From Cyanobacteria bacterium UBA5018 (GTDB taxonomy: Bacteria; Cyanobacteriota; Cyanobacteriia; PCC-6307; Cyanobiaceae), in assembly GCA_002396505.1 (NCBI GenBank), contig DGYA01000115.1, forward strand, positions 7,219-18,974: a stretch of DNA of 11,756 bases, written 5' to 3'. Under the pieces are notes generated by a model, which was not told the origin of the DNA, searched no databases, and worked only from the letters and a program-made list of their open reading frames with translations. Numbering within the stretch: position 1 is the stretch's first letter; the number at the start of each line of letters is the position of its first letter. The position numbers and the translations under genes were made by a program. Positions 1 through 6,533 of the stretch are shown in pieces.

Positions 1-241
1 CCCGATGGGCGTGTTCGAGTTCGACCAGTTCGCCGCCGGCACCAACGGCATCGCCCACACCCTGGCCGACCTGAGCGCCAAGGGCTGCTGCACGATCATC
101 GGCGGTGGTGACTCCGTGGCTGCCGTGGAAAAGGTGGGTGTCGCCGACAAAATGAGCCATATCTCCACCGGCGGTGGCGCCAGCCTGGAGCTGCTGGAAG
201 GCAAGGTGCTGCCCGGCGTGGCCGCCCTTGATGAGGCCTGA
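1..241 (+). CDS. pgk: Phosphoglycerate kinase, C-terminal part (5' end outside window)
   Basis: Phosphoglycerate kinase interconverts 1,3-bisphosphoglycerate and 3-phosphoglycerate with ATP/ADP in the cytosol, serving the Calvin cycle and glycolysis. About 79 residues are visible, in an open frame entering from the left edge. They match the end of the nucleotide-binding domain: GPMGVFEF at the edge, then TIIGGGDSVAAVEK with the GGGD phosphate-binding turn, and the closing STGGGASLELLEGK and LPGV. The stop is TGA at 239-241, and the C-terminus has the expected family length. A strong hairpin lies 42 bp after the stop, and the next gene is on the opposite strand, so transcription probably ends there. 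The call is firm; only the N-terminal portion is missing. Confidence 0.97.
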   Translation, partial: PMGVFEFDQFAAGTNGIAHTLADLSAKGCCTIIGGGDSVAAVEKVGVADKMSHISTGGGASLELLEGKVLPGVAALDEA

Positions 242-283
242 TCCCACCACCTGATCCCCGATCAGGTTTGGGTTTCTAGGAAT

Positions 284-315
284 GGCCTGCCTGGGGGCAA
301 ATCCCCAGGCAGGCC
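284..315 (+). terminator. Perfect 13-bp hairpin after pgk, likely terminator
   Basis: GGCCTGCCTGGGG (284-296) is perfectly complementary to CCCCAGGCAGGCC (303-315) across a six-base loop. It lies between the convergent pgk and the gene at 459-1211, where a terminator is expected. No clear T-run follows on either strand, so it may be a non-canonical or two-way terminator, or a 3'-end protecting stem. A second, weaker stem at 411-431 (CTGACT/AG-TCAG with a bulged C) is followed by five T's at 432-436 and could act as a back-up for pgk. Confidence 0.65.
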
Positions 316-330
316 TGCCCTGCTGACCCT

Positions 331-385
331 CTTCAACTCTTCGGCCGTCTTCAACCGCTTCGGCCGTCTTCAACCGCTTCGGCCG
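331..385. repeat. 19-bp tandem repeat in the pgk 3' spacer
   Basis: CGGCCGTCTTCAACCGCTT occurs twice without mismatch at 342-360 and 361-379. It is preceded by a diverged partial copy (CTTCAACTCTT, 331-341) and followed by the first bases of another (CGGCCG, from 380). It sits in the 217-bp non-coding gap between pgk and the convergent gene. I see no gene in this gap; the short frames there have no protein-like character. Confidence 0.85.
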
Positions 386-458
386 CCGCCAAGGCCCGGA
401 GGGTATGGCTCTGACTCAGCAATCAGCTCAGTTTTTGTCAGCGCTTCTGGAGCGATGT

Positions 459-1211
459 TCAGGGATTGAGCTGTTCTTTGTCGGCCACCACCCGCACCCG
501 CTTGCTGGCGCTGATGATGCCCTTGGGATGCACCAGCAGCATGGCCCAGGTTTGGGAGCCTGGGTTCAAAGGGGCTTGCACGCTCTTGAACAGGCCGCCG
601 CCACCGAGGGGTTCCAGGGACAGGTCGGGGCTTGCCATCGCCGCCACCTGTTCGGGGGTGATGGCCACGATCCCCCCTGCCGCCATGGCCCCATTCAGCG
701 GTTCGTCCAACACCAGGTCCACGTCGTAGCGCTGGCCGGTGAGCACCGCGTCGGGGATCGACAGGCTCACCGCCGGCGGCTCGCTGCCACTGGTGAGGAT
801 TGATTGCTCTCGAATCACTTTTTGGCCGTTGATGCGGCCGCCGCTGCTATCCAGGGCCAGCAACTGGCTGGCCTCCAGTTGATAGCGGTTGGCGCCGTTG
901 CGCTGGCTGCCGCTGACGCTCAGTTGCACGGTGGGGTGGCCGTCGCGCAGGGGCGGGCCGGCGCTGAATTGCCAGCGCAGGTCGGGGAACTGGCGTTGCA
1001 GGTTGCGGCGGCGCAGCTCCAGCAAGGCCGGATCGAGGCCCGGCCCCGTCTCCAGGAGCCCACTTAGCGCCGCGCCACTGTTCAGGGCCGCCTCCAGGGC
1101 CTGCAGCTGGGAGGCGGAGGCTGGTGCGGCAGCCGCTGGACGCCCTGGCAGGGCTGCCCAAGTGCCCAGGCCGAGGGCCAGGGCCGCCAATAGAACACGC
1201 AGACGCTGCAT
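459..1211 (-). CDS. Exported protein of unknown function (250 aa)
   Basis: I do not recognise a named family. The protein starts with a typical Sec signal peptide: basic MQRLR, a hydrophobic run rich in Leu/Ala to about residue 21, and an alanine-rich cleavage region near residues 26-30. It should therefore lie in the periplasm or thylakoid lumen, or be secreted. The mature part is mostly polar with alternating beta-type stretches (VQLSVSGSQRNG; PAVSLSIPDAVLTG; YDVDLVLDEPLNG) and ends in a basic segment (KGIISASKRVRVVADKE), which suggests a beta-rich domain. No catalytic motif or membrane helix follows the signal peptide. The ATG at 1209-1211 is preferred over the TTG just upstream. The gene is divergent from murG (86-bp gap) and convergent with pgk. 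That it is a real gene is well supported by the signal peptide and sustained protein-like composition; the function is unknown. Confidence 0.8.
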   Translation of the reverse strand: MQRLRVLLAALALGLGTWAALPGRPAAAAPASASQLQALEAALNSGAALSGLLETGPGLDPALLELRRRNLQRQFPDLRWQFSAGPPLRDGHPTVQLSVSGSQRNGANRYQLEASQLLALDSSGGRINGQKVIREQSILTSGSEPPAVSLSIPDAVLTGQRYDVDLVLDEPLNGAMAAGGIVAITPEQVAAMASPDLSLEPLGGGGLFKSVQAPLNPGSQTWAMLLVHPKGIISASKRVRVVADKEQLNP

Positions 1212-1297
1212 CAATTCGAGCGCATCGTCCCGGCCGAATCGCCAGGCAAGGACCTCTAAGTTAGGCGCGCCTCGATGCTTCAGCCAGTGGCTGTGCC

Positions 1298-2371
1298 ATG
1301 CCCCGGCTCTTGATTGCTGCCAGTGGCACCGGCGGCCACCTGTTTCCTGCCCTGGCCGTCGCGGAAGCCCTGCCGGCCGGATGGGACGTGATCTGGCTGG
1401 GGGTGCCCGATCGGCTGGAGCGCCAGCTGGTACCTGGCCGCTATCCCCTGCACACCGTGAAGTTCGGCGGCCTGCAGGGGGGCGGCCTGCGCATTCTGCT
1501 GAATTTATTTCGTCTGATTGCCGCCACCCGCAGCGTCCGTCAGCTGCTGCGCCGCGAGCGGGTGGATGTGGTGTTCAGCAGTGGTGGCTATATCGCCGCA
1601 CCGGCGATCCTGGCGGCCCGCCTGGGCGGCGTGCCGATGGTCTTGCACGAGAGCAACGCCATCCCCGGGCGCGTCACCCGCCTGCTGGGCCGGTTTTGCT
1701 CTGTATTGGCGGTGGGCTTGGCGGCCACCGCCGGGCGCCTGCCCCAGTTGCGTCCTCAACTGACCGGCACGCCGGTGCGCGCCGCTTTTTTGCAACCCGC
1801 TCCCCTGCCCGACTGGGTGCCGAGGGGCCCTGGGCCGCTGCTGGTGGTGATGGGCGGCAGCCAGGGGGCCCTGGGCCTGAATCGCATGGTGCGACCCCTG
1901 CTGGCCCCCTTGATCGAGGCGGGGGTGCGGGTGGTGTTGCTCAGTGGAGGCAACGATCCTGAGGCTCGCGAGCGGAGCCTGCCCGGCCTGGTGGAGCGTC
2001 CCTTCTGCGATCAGATGGCAGGTTTGTTGCAGGGGGCCGACCTGGCCCTGAGCCGCTCGGGCGCCGGCGCCCTCAGTGAACTGGCGGTCTGCGGTACCCC
2101 GGCGATCTTGGTGCCCTATCCCGCAGCTGCCGATCGTCACCAGGACGCCAATGCGGCGGCGGCGGCGGCCCTTGGGGCGGCGGTGATCGTGGGGCAGCAG
2201 GCCCCGGAATCGCCGGTGTTGGCGCGCACTATCTGGCGGCTGCTGGGGCCAAGGCTGCGCGGTGCCGCGACGGGCGCCGACCCACTGCTGGCGATGCGGG
2301 CGGCCATGGGGTCATTGGCGGTGCCCGATGCCGATCGACGCGTGGCCCGCTTGATTTGCGCCCAGCTCTAG
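1298..2371 (+). CDS. murG: UDP-GlcNAc:lipid I N-acetylglucosaminyltransferase MurG
   Basis: MurG adds GlcNAc from UDP-GlcNAc to lipid I (undecaprenyl-PP-MurNAc-pentapeptide) to make lipid II, on the cytoplasmic face of the inner membrane. The 357-residue length fits the family. The N-terminal acceptor domain opens with the glycine-rich loop SGTGGH (residues 9-14) and carries HESN at 117-120, the HE-x-N motif common in MurG. The C-terminal donor domain has the second glycine loop GGSQG (186-190), SRSGAGALSE around 252-261 and PYPAAADRHQDANA at 273-286, where HQ contacts the nucleotide sugar in known MurG structures. The ATG at 1298 places the glycine loop at the usual distance from the N-terminus; no good Shine-Dalgarno is evident. 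The gene stands alone, divergent from an exported-protein gene and convergent with an aminotransferase gene. It supplies the step after MraY, encoded near the right end of this window. Confidence 0.97.
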   Translation: MPRLLIAASGTGGHLFPALAVAEALPAGWDVIWLGVPDRLERQLVPGRYPLHTVKFGGLQGGGLRILLNLFRLIAATRSVRQLLRRERVDVVFSSGGYIAAPAILAARLGGVPMVLHESNAIPGRVTRLLGRFCSVLAVGLAATAGRLPQLRPQLTGTPVRAAFLQPAPLPDWVPRGPGPLLVVMGGSQGALGLNRMVRPLLAPLIEAGVRVVLLSGGNDPEARERSLPGLVERPFCDQMAGLLQGADLALSRSGAGALSELAVCGTPAILVPYPAAADRHQDANAAAAAALGAAVIVGQQAPESPVLARTIWRLLGPRLRGAATGADPLLAMRAAMGSLAVPDADRRVARLICAQL

Positions 2372-2416
2372 GAGCCTGTTGCGCCGTCCAGCCACCAAAT
2401 TCCGCTTGCTTCTAAA

Positions 2417-2440
2417 TCAGCTGCCGCCAAACACAGCTGA
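2417..2440. terminator. Possible terminator hairpin between murG and the convergent aminotransferase
   Basis: TCAGCTG (2417-2423) pairs with CAGCTGA (2434-2440) around a ten-base loop, inside the 87-bp gap between two convergent genes. Read on the minus strand it is followed directly by TTTAG, a short weak T-run, so it would serve the aminotransferase better than murG. The stem is only seven pairs, so this is tentative. Confidence 0.35.
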
Positions 2441-2458
2441 GGTCTGGATCCAGCACCG

Positions 2459-3610
2459 TCAGCAAACACTGCTGGCCTGGGCCAGCTCCAGGGCCCGCAG
2501 CAGTTGGCCATGGCGGCGGCGATCCTGCAGGCCAATCCGCAGCCAGCTGTCATCGAGACCCTCGAAGGAGCGACAGTCGCGCAGCAGGATCCGGTGCCTC
2601 TGTTCCAGCCGCTGGCGCAGCGCCTGCAGCGACCGGGGCGCCCCGTCGCCAGTGACGCCCCGCACCAGCAGGAAATTGGTGGCTGAAGGCAGCGGCTCCA
2701 GCCCCTCCAGGCGCCCCAGGGCCTGCCTCAGCCAGGGGCCTTCCTGCGCCAGCCAGCGGTGCACCCGCCGCTGCCAGCGCCGCTGGCAGCGGCCAGGGGC
2801 GATCAGTTTTTCGGCCACGGCTGCCGCCAGTCCATTCACGGGCCAGGGATCGCGCCAACCGGCCCAGCGGCGCAGGCGATCCGGATGGGCCAGGGCATAG
2901 CCGATCCGCAGGCCGGCGATCGCATGCAGCTTGGTGAGGCTGCGGATCACCACCAGGTTTGGATATTTCGCCAGCAGGGGCACCAGGGATTGCCGCTCCC
3001 CGCTGAACTGCCCCTCCTCGCTGAATTGGTGCGCCGCGCCGGAGAGGCTGAGGGGCAGAAAGGCCTCGTCGCAGATCACCAGGGCGTAGCGCTGCAGCAG
3101 CGGTTCCAGGGACTGGCGGCTCCAGAGCTGGCCGGTGGGGTTGTGGGGGTTGGTGAGCCACAGGGCCGCCCCCGGCGGCGGTGGCGGCAGCTGCTGGGGG
3201 AAGCTCTCGCCCCAGCTCAGGGGCAGTGGTTGGGGGATCCAGGCCCCACCCCAGCAGGCCAGGGCCCGGGGGTAATCGGCAAAACCCGGCACCGGCAGCA
3301 CGCTCACCCCAGCCCTGGCAGCGTCCCTGGCCGCCCAGGTGAACAGTTCGGCGGCGCCATTCCCCGGCAACACCCAGCTGGGATCCAGGCCGTGGTGGGC
3401 GGCGATGGCGCCGCGCAGGGCTGAGAGGGAGCGATCCGGGTAGATCCTTGGCGCCAGCCCCAGGGCGGCGCTCACCAGCTGCCAGCGCAGCTGCAGCGAC
3501 GGCCCGAAGGGCACCAGGGAGGCACTGGCATCGAGCAATTGTGATGGCCCACAGCCCAGCTGGGCCGCCGCCGCCGTCAGATTGCCGCCATGGGGCTGGG
3601 CGGTGGGCAT
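2459..3610 (-). CDS. PLP-dependent class I/II aminotransferase, CobD/HisC-like
   Basis: This is a fold-type I PLP enzyme of 383 residues, resembling L-threonine-O-3-phosphate decarboxylase (CobD/CobC, which makes the aminopropanol linker of cobamides) and histidinol-phosphate aminotransferase. Visible motifs are HGGN at residues 7-10 followed by LLDASASLVPFGP (25-37), typical of the CobD-like N-terminus. Others are YPDR at 57-60, NPHNPTG (154-160), the cofactor-ring aspartate in CDEAF (D181), and the Schiff-base lysine in SLTKLHAIAGLRIGY (K227). A C-terminal RIGL supplies the arginine that binds the substrate carboxylate. The start at 3610 puts HGGN at the expected place; the frame stays open 214 codons further upstream, but that part lacks family character. 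Residues about 194-208 contain a small imperfect duplication (QFSEEG/QFSGER). The gene is convergent with murG. CobD-like decarboxylase is the favoured role; another amino-acid aminotransferase cannot be excluded. Confidence 0.88.
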   Translation of the reverse strand: MPTAQPHGGNLTAAAAQLGCGPSQLLDASASLVPFGPSLQLRWQLVSAALGLAPRIYPDRSLSALRGAIAAHHGLDPSWVLPGNGAAELFTWAARDAARAGVSVLPVPGFADYPRALACWGGAWIPQPLPLSWGESFPQQLPPPPPGAALWLTNPHNPTGQLWSRQSLEPLLQRYALVICDEAFLPLSLSGAAHQFSEEGQFSGERQSLVPLLAKYPNLVVIRSLTKLHAIAGLRIGYALAHPDRLRRWAGWRDPWPVNGLAAAVAEKLIAPGRCQRRWQRRVHRWLAQEGPWLRQALGRLEGLEPLPSATNFLLVRGVTGDGAPRSLQALRQRLEQRHRILLRDCRSFEGLDDSWLRIGLQDRRRHGQLLRALELAQASSVC

Positions 3611-3911
3611 GGGCTTGGCGGCTGCGCTACAACCGGCCTGCAGATGGCGGGAGCCAGCCATGCCCACCGCCTGGATTTGCTCTGCCTGGATTCGCTCTGT
3701 CTGGATTCGCTCGCCAGCGCTTGCTGGTGGCCAGGTTTCCGCTGGCAGATGCTCCGGCACCCCAGTGGCAGATGTCTCTGGTGCCGGCGCGGCTGGACCC
3801 GCTGCTCCAGCCGCTCCCGGCAATGGCTCTGGGCCCCCGGGCGCTGTCGCCTGGCGGCTGGCGGCCCAGTGCTGGTGGGGCCAGTCTTTTGCGGCCCCGT
3901 CGAGATCAGGC
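3611..3911. promoter_or_regulatory. 301-bp divergent spacer between the aminotransferase and pentapeptide genes
   Basis: Both flanking genes read outward, so their promoters should lie here, but I cannot pick out a convincing -35/-10 pair in this GC-rich stretch. It holds the 15-bp tandem repeat at 3671-3715 and a short hairpin at 3712-3729 (CGCCAGC/GCTGGTG with a GCTT loop). A longer-range inverted repeat, CCGGCACC (3754-3761) with GGTGCCGG (3780-3787), has an 18-base loop. All could be 5'-UTR structures or operators. Long open frames cross it on both strands, but they look like by-products of high GC. Confidence 0.4.
3671..3715. repeat. Three-copy 15-bp tandem repeat
   Basis: Three consecutive 15-mers are CTGGATTTGCTCTGC (3671-3685), CTGGATTCGCTCTGT (3686-3700) and CTGGATTCGCTCGCC (3701-3715). 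Because 15 is a multiple of three, the repeat reads as pentapeptides in any open frame (RIQTE/RIQAE/QIQAV on the minus strand in frame with the aminotransferase). It lies upstream of the chosen starts of both flanking genes and is probably non-coding. Confidence 0.85.
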
Positions 3912-4733
3912 ATGGCGGCCGCCTTTGGCTGGCTGTCCATCTTCGGGCTGGCGACGGGATTGTTGGGCTTGGTCGCCAGCCCCCGGGCTTGGGCCCAGTC
4001 CCTGGGCGGGGATGGGGCCCTCAGCCGCCTGTTGGAGCAGCGCAGCTGCCCTCGCTGCCAGCTTGCCGAAGCCGACCTGGTACATGCCGACCTGCGCGCC
4101 GTAGACCTGCGCGGTGGCCAGCTGCAGCGAGCCAACCTGGGCCAGGCGCGGCTGGATGGGGCGCGGCTGAACGGCGCCGACCTCTCCGGCACCAGCCTGT
4201 TGGGGGCATCCCTGCGGGGCGCTGATCTGCGCGGAGCCCGGCTGGAGGGCACAGACCTGCGCCAGGCGGACCTCAGTGGTGCCCTGCTGGATCCCGGTGC
4301 CCTGGCCCGCTCCCATTGGCAGAGGGCCAGCGGCTTGGATATCGCTCAATTGACCTACACCGATCTACATAATGCCGGCGTAGATGCGGCCGGAATGGGT
4401 AATTTCCCTGCGGCGGAGCGCTGGTTTGGCGAGGCGATTCGTCGCCAGCCGGCAGCGGCGATCAGCTGGGTGGCCCGGGGTATCAGCCGCAATGAACTGG
4501 GTCAACCGCAAGGAGCCGCGGCCGATTTCGGCTATGCCGCCGGCCTGTACAGGTTCCAGGGTGAGGAGCTGGAGGCCCAGGCCCTAGATCAGGCCGCCCA
4601 GCAGCTGCGCAGCCCCCCTGCCCAGGCCCCGGGCGGCAATGGGCTGGGCAGCGTGATGCTCGGTGGAGCCTTGTCGGCGTTGCAGCTACTGGCGCCGCTG
4701 GCGGCAAAGGCCTTGGTGCCGATTGGACTTTAG
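3912..4733 (+). CDS. Secreted pentapeptide-repeat protein with C-terminal TPR-like region
   Basis: The 273-residue product begins with a signal peptide (MAAAFGWLSIFGLATGLLGL) and a likely cleavage site after AWA at residue 28, so it is probably exported to the periplasm or lumen. A short linker holds CPRC (Cys46, Cys49), a pair common at the head of cyanobacterial pentapeptide domains. From Leu51 to Leu131 a leucine recurs every five residues without slippage, giving sixteen A(D/N)LXX repeats that should fold as a right-handed quadrilateral beta-helix of about four turns. Residues about 150-230 look like one or two TPR helices (NAGVDAAGMGNFPAAERWFGEAI onward), and the last 30 residues are hydrophobic. 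The ATG at 3912 is chosen because it directly starts the signal peptide; the open frame upstream is spacer. Its function is unknown; the architecture suggests protein binding. It stands upstream of sps in the same direction, with a 216-bp gap. Confidence 0.88.
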   Translation: MAAAFGWLSIFGLATGLLGLVASPRAWAQSLGGDGALSRLLEQRSCPRCQLAEADLVHADLRAVDLRGGQLQRANLGQARLDGARLNGADLSGTSLLGASLRGADLRGARLEGTDLRQADLSGALLDPGALARSHWQRASGLDIAQLTYTDLHNAGVDAAGMGNFPAAERWFGEAIRRQPAAAISWVARGISRNELGQPQGAAADFGYAAGLYRFQGEELEAQALDQAAQQLRSPPAQAPGGNGLGSVMLGGALSALQLLAPLAAKALVPIGL

Positions 4734-4799
4734 TGCTGGCAAGCGAGGCGGGAACGCCAATAGGAAGCTGCAGCATCGCTGTGTATCTCCAATCCTGTC

Positions 4800-4841
4800 G
4801 GGGGCGGCCAGGCTTGGTTTGGCGCTGGTTGTCCCGCCCCC
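4800..4841 (+). terminator. Possible terminator stem after the pentapeptide gene
   Basis: GGGGGCGG (4800-4807) pairs with CCGCCCCC (4834-4841), and an inner CCAG/CTGG pairing (4808-4811 with 4825-4828) could continue the stem. It lies 67 bp after the pentapeptide gene stop and 108 bp before the sps start. No T-run follows, so it could equally be part of the sps leader. The remaining 4734-4949 gap holds no gene I can support. Confidence 0.35.
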
Positions 4842-4930
4842 AGCCATTGCGGGGCCCGCTGCGGGGGGTTGTGGACAAGCGTCCCGGGGGCTGCCGAGGC
4901 CGGATTGGCCGTAGCGGATGGTTGCTCCGC

Positions 4931-4953
4931 CCATGGCTATGCAATAGCTATGG
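4931..4953 (+). promoter_or_regulatory. Hairpin enclosing the sps start codon
   Basis: CCATGGCTAT (4931-4940) pairs with ATAGCTATGG (4944-4953) around a GCA triloop: nine Watson-Crick pairs and one G-U. The preferred sps ATG (4950-4952) lies in the 3' arm, so folding of the mRNA would mask it. No other clear Shine-Dalgarno precedes this ATG. Translational control is an inference from position. Confidence 0.5.
4933..4947 (+). other. Four-codon upstream mini-ORF (M-A-M-Q-stop) before sps
   Basis: ATG GCT ATG CAA TAG ends two bases before the sps ATG at 4950. Translation of it would melt the overlapping hairpin and deliver a terminating ribosome next to the sps start, which could support reinitiation. 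There is no recognisable ribosome-binding site, and such a short frame can arise by chance. Confidence 0.25.
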
Positions 4954-6533
4954 GTCTCTATTTGCTCCACCTGCATCTCCATGGGCTGTTTCGGGCTCAA
5001 CAGTTGGAATTGGGTCGTGATCCAGATACCGGCGGCCAGACCACCTACGTGCTGGAGTTGGCCCAGGCCCTCGCCGCTTGTCCCGAGCTCGATCGGGTGG
5101 AGGTGGTCACCCGCTTGATCCAGGATCGCCGCATCTCGCCCGACTACGCCAGGCCCTATGAACCCCTGGCCGGGGGGCTCAGTATTCATCGAGTTCCCTT
5201 CGGGCCCCGCCGCTATCTGCGCAAGGAGTTGCTCTGGCCCTTCCTCGATGAGCTGGTGGAGCTGCTCACCGCGCGGCTCTCAGCCCAGGATCGCCGCCCC
5301 GATTGGATCCATGCCCACTACGCCGATGCCGGCTACGTGGGTGCCCAGCTGCAGCGGCGACTGGGCATCCCCCTGGTGTTCACCGCCCATTCCCTCGGCC
5401 GTGAGAAGCGGCGGCGGCTGTTGGCGGCAGGCCAGGAGGCTCGCCAAATGGAGAATAAATTTTGCCTTGCCCGTCGTATCGAGGCGGAAGAACTAGCCCT
5501 GGTCCATAGCCAGCTGGTGGTTACCAGCACCGGCCAGGAACTGGCCGAGCAGTACGCCCGCTACGGCAACTTCCGGCCCAGCCGAGCCGCCGTGATCCCC
5601 CCCGGCGTGGATGCCAAGTTGTTTTTTCCGCCGTCAGCTCCCCCCTGCCAATGGCCTGCTCAGGCCGATTCCGCCTGCGGCGTCGGCGCCTTGATGCGGC
5701 CCTTTTTGCGCGAGCCGCGGCGCCCGCCGGTGCTGGCGATCTGCCGGCCCGATCACCGCAAGAACATTGCCGCCCTGGTGGAGGTGTTTGGGCGCTCCGC
5801 GTCGCTGCGCCAGCATCACAATTTGGTGTTGTTGCTGGGCTGTCGCCAGGACACCAGCCAGTTGGAGCGCCCCCAGCGGGAGGTGTTCCAGCAGTTGTTT
5901 GAGCTGGTGGATCGCTTTGATCTCTACGGAGCGGTGGCCTATCCCAAGCAGCACCTGCGCCATCAAATACCGGCGATCTACCGCTGGGCCTCCCGCTTGG
6001 GCGGGGTATTCGTCAACCCGGCGCTCACCGAACCCTTTGGGCTCACCCTGTTGGAGGCCGGCGCCTGCGGCCTGCCGGTGGTCGCCACCGACGATGGCGG
6101 GCCGCGAGAGATCCTGCAGCAGTGCGGTCATGGTCTGCTGGTGGATGTCTCCGACCTGGGGGCCCTGGGCCAGGCGGTGGAGCACAGCCTCGCCGATCGG
6201 GCCCGTTGGAGCGGCTGGCGCGCTGCCGGCGTCGCGGCGGTGGGCAGTCATTACAGCTGGGATGCCCATGTGCGGCACTACCTGAGCCTGGCCACGGCCG
6301 CCACCAGTGCCTGGCGGATTGCCTCAGGGCGGCGGCTCGCTACTGCTCACCCCGGCGTAGTGGCTATTGGCATCGGGCATCCAGTAGCTCAGCTCGTTGT
6401 GCCAGAACAGCCGGCCCGGCAACTGCGCAGTGTGCAATTTGCTGCCGGCCATGGCGGTGAGCAACTGCCCCATCTCCAGCGGCGAGAGGTCGGTCTTCAC
6501 GTCATTCCCGGCGATCTTCAGCAAAGCGGGTAG
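4950..6533 (+). CDS. sps: Sucrose-phosphate synthase, glycosyltransferase domain only
   Basis: SPS makes sucrose-6-phosphate from a nucleotide-glucose and fructose-6-phosphate in the cytosol; sucrose is a compatible solute in cyanobacteria. The product has 527 residues. Family marks are LHLHGLFR (7-14), GRDPDTGGQT (22-31), TRLIQDRR (54-61), a long match around RKELLWPFLDEL (91-102), HAHYADAGYVGA (121-132), HSLGREK (147-153), CRPDHRKNI (265-273) and the GT-B donor-site EPFGLTLLE (E361, E369) with DDGGPRE after it. The glycosyltransferase part ends near residue 448. Most cyanobacterial SPS proteins I know of are about 700 residues, with a C-terminal SPP-like phosphatase domain; that domain is absent. 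Residues 459-527 read antisense through the convergent LCP gene and look unlike SPS. The start is the ATG directly before LYLLHLHLHG; a GTG frame upstream lacks family character. Separate glycosyltransferase-only SPS enzymes exist, so activity is plausible. Confidence 0.9.
   Translation: MGLYLLHLHLHGLFRAQQLELGRDPDTGGQTTYVLELAQALAACPELDRVEVVTRLIQDRRISPDYARPYEPLAGGLSIHRVPFGPRRYLRKELLWPFLDELVELLTARLSAQDRRPDWIHAHYADAGYVGAQLQRRLGIPLVFTAHSLGREKRRRLLAAGQEARQMENKFCLARRIEAEELALVHSQLVVTSTGQELAEQYARYGNFRPSRAAVIPPGVDAKLFFPPSAPPCQWPAQADSACGVGALMRPFLREPRRPPVLAICRPDHRKNIAALVEVFGRSASLRQHHNLVLLLGCRQDTSQLERPQREVFQQLFELVDRFDLYGAVAYPKQHLRHQIPAIYRWASRLGGVFVNPALTEPFGLTLLEAGACGLPVVATDDGGPREILQQCGHGLLVDVSDLGALGQAVEHSLADRARWSGWRAAGVAAVGSHYSWDAHVRHYLSLATAATSAWRIASGRRLATAHPGVVAIGIGHPVAQLVVPEQPARQLRSVQFAAGHGGEQLPHLQRREVGLHVIPGDLQQSG

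Noticed and set aside
405..803. Plus-strand frame in the pgk spacer, running into the exported-protein gene
   Set aside because: It is His/Gln/Gly-rich without domain character, and most of it is antisense to a gene with a clean signal peptide.
889..1962. Long plus-strand frame crossing the exported-protein gene and the murG 5' half
   Set aside because: It is Arg/Gly/Pro-rich with no motif and overlaps two well-supported genes in other frames.
2916..2923. HIP1 octamer GCGATCGC inside the aminotransferase gene
   Set aside because: I noticed only a single occurrence in this GC-rich window; one copy is compatible with chance and does not show HIP1 over-representation.
3611..4252. 214 further open codons upstream of the aminotransferase start, antisense to the pentapeptide gene
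   Set aside because: The residues are Arg/Ala/Pro/Ser-rich without family similarity, and the opposite strand has a signal peptide and sixteen exact pentapeptide repeats. Open antisense frames are expected in GC-rich repeat-coding DNA.
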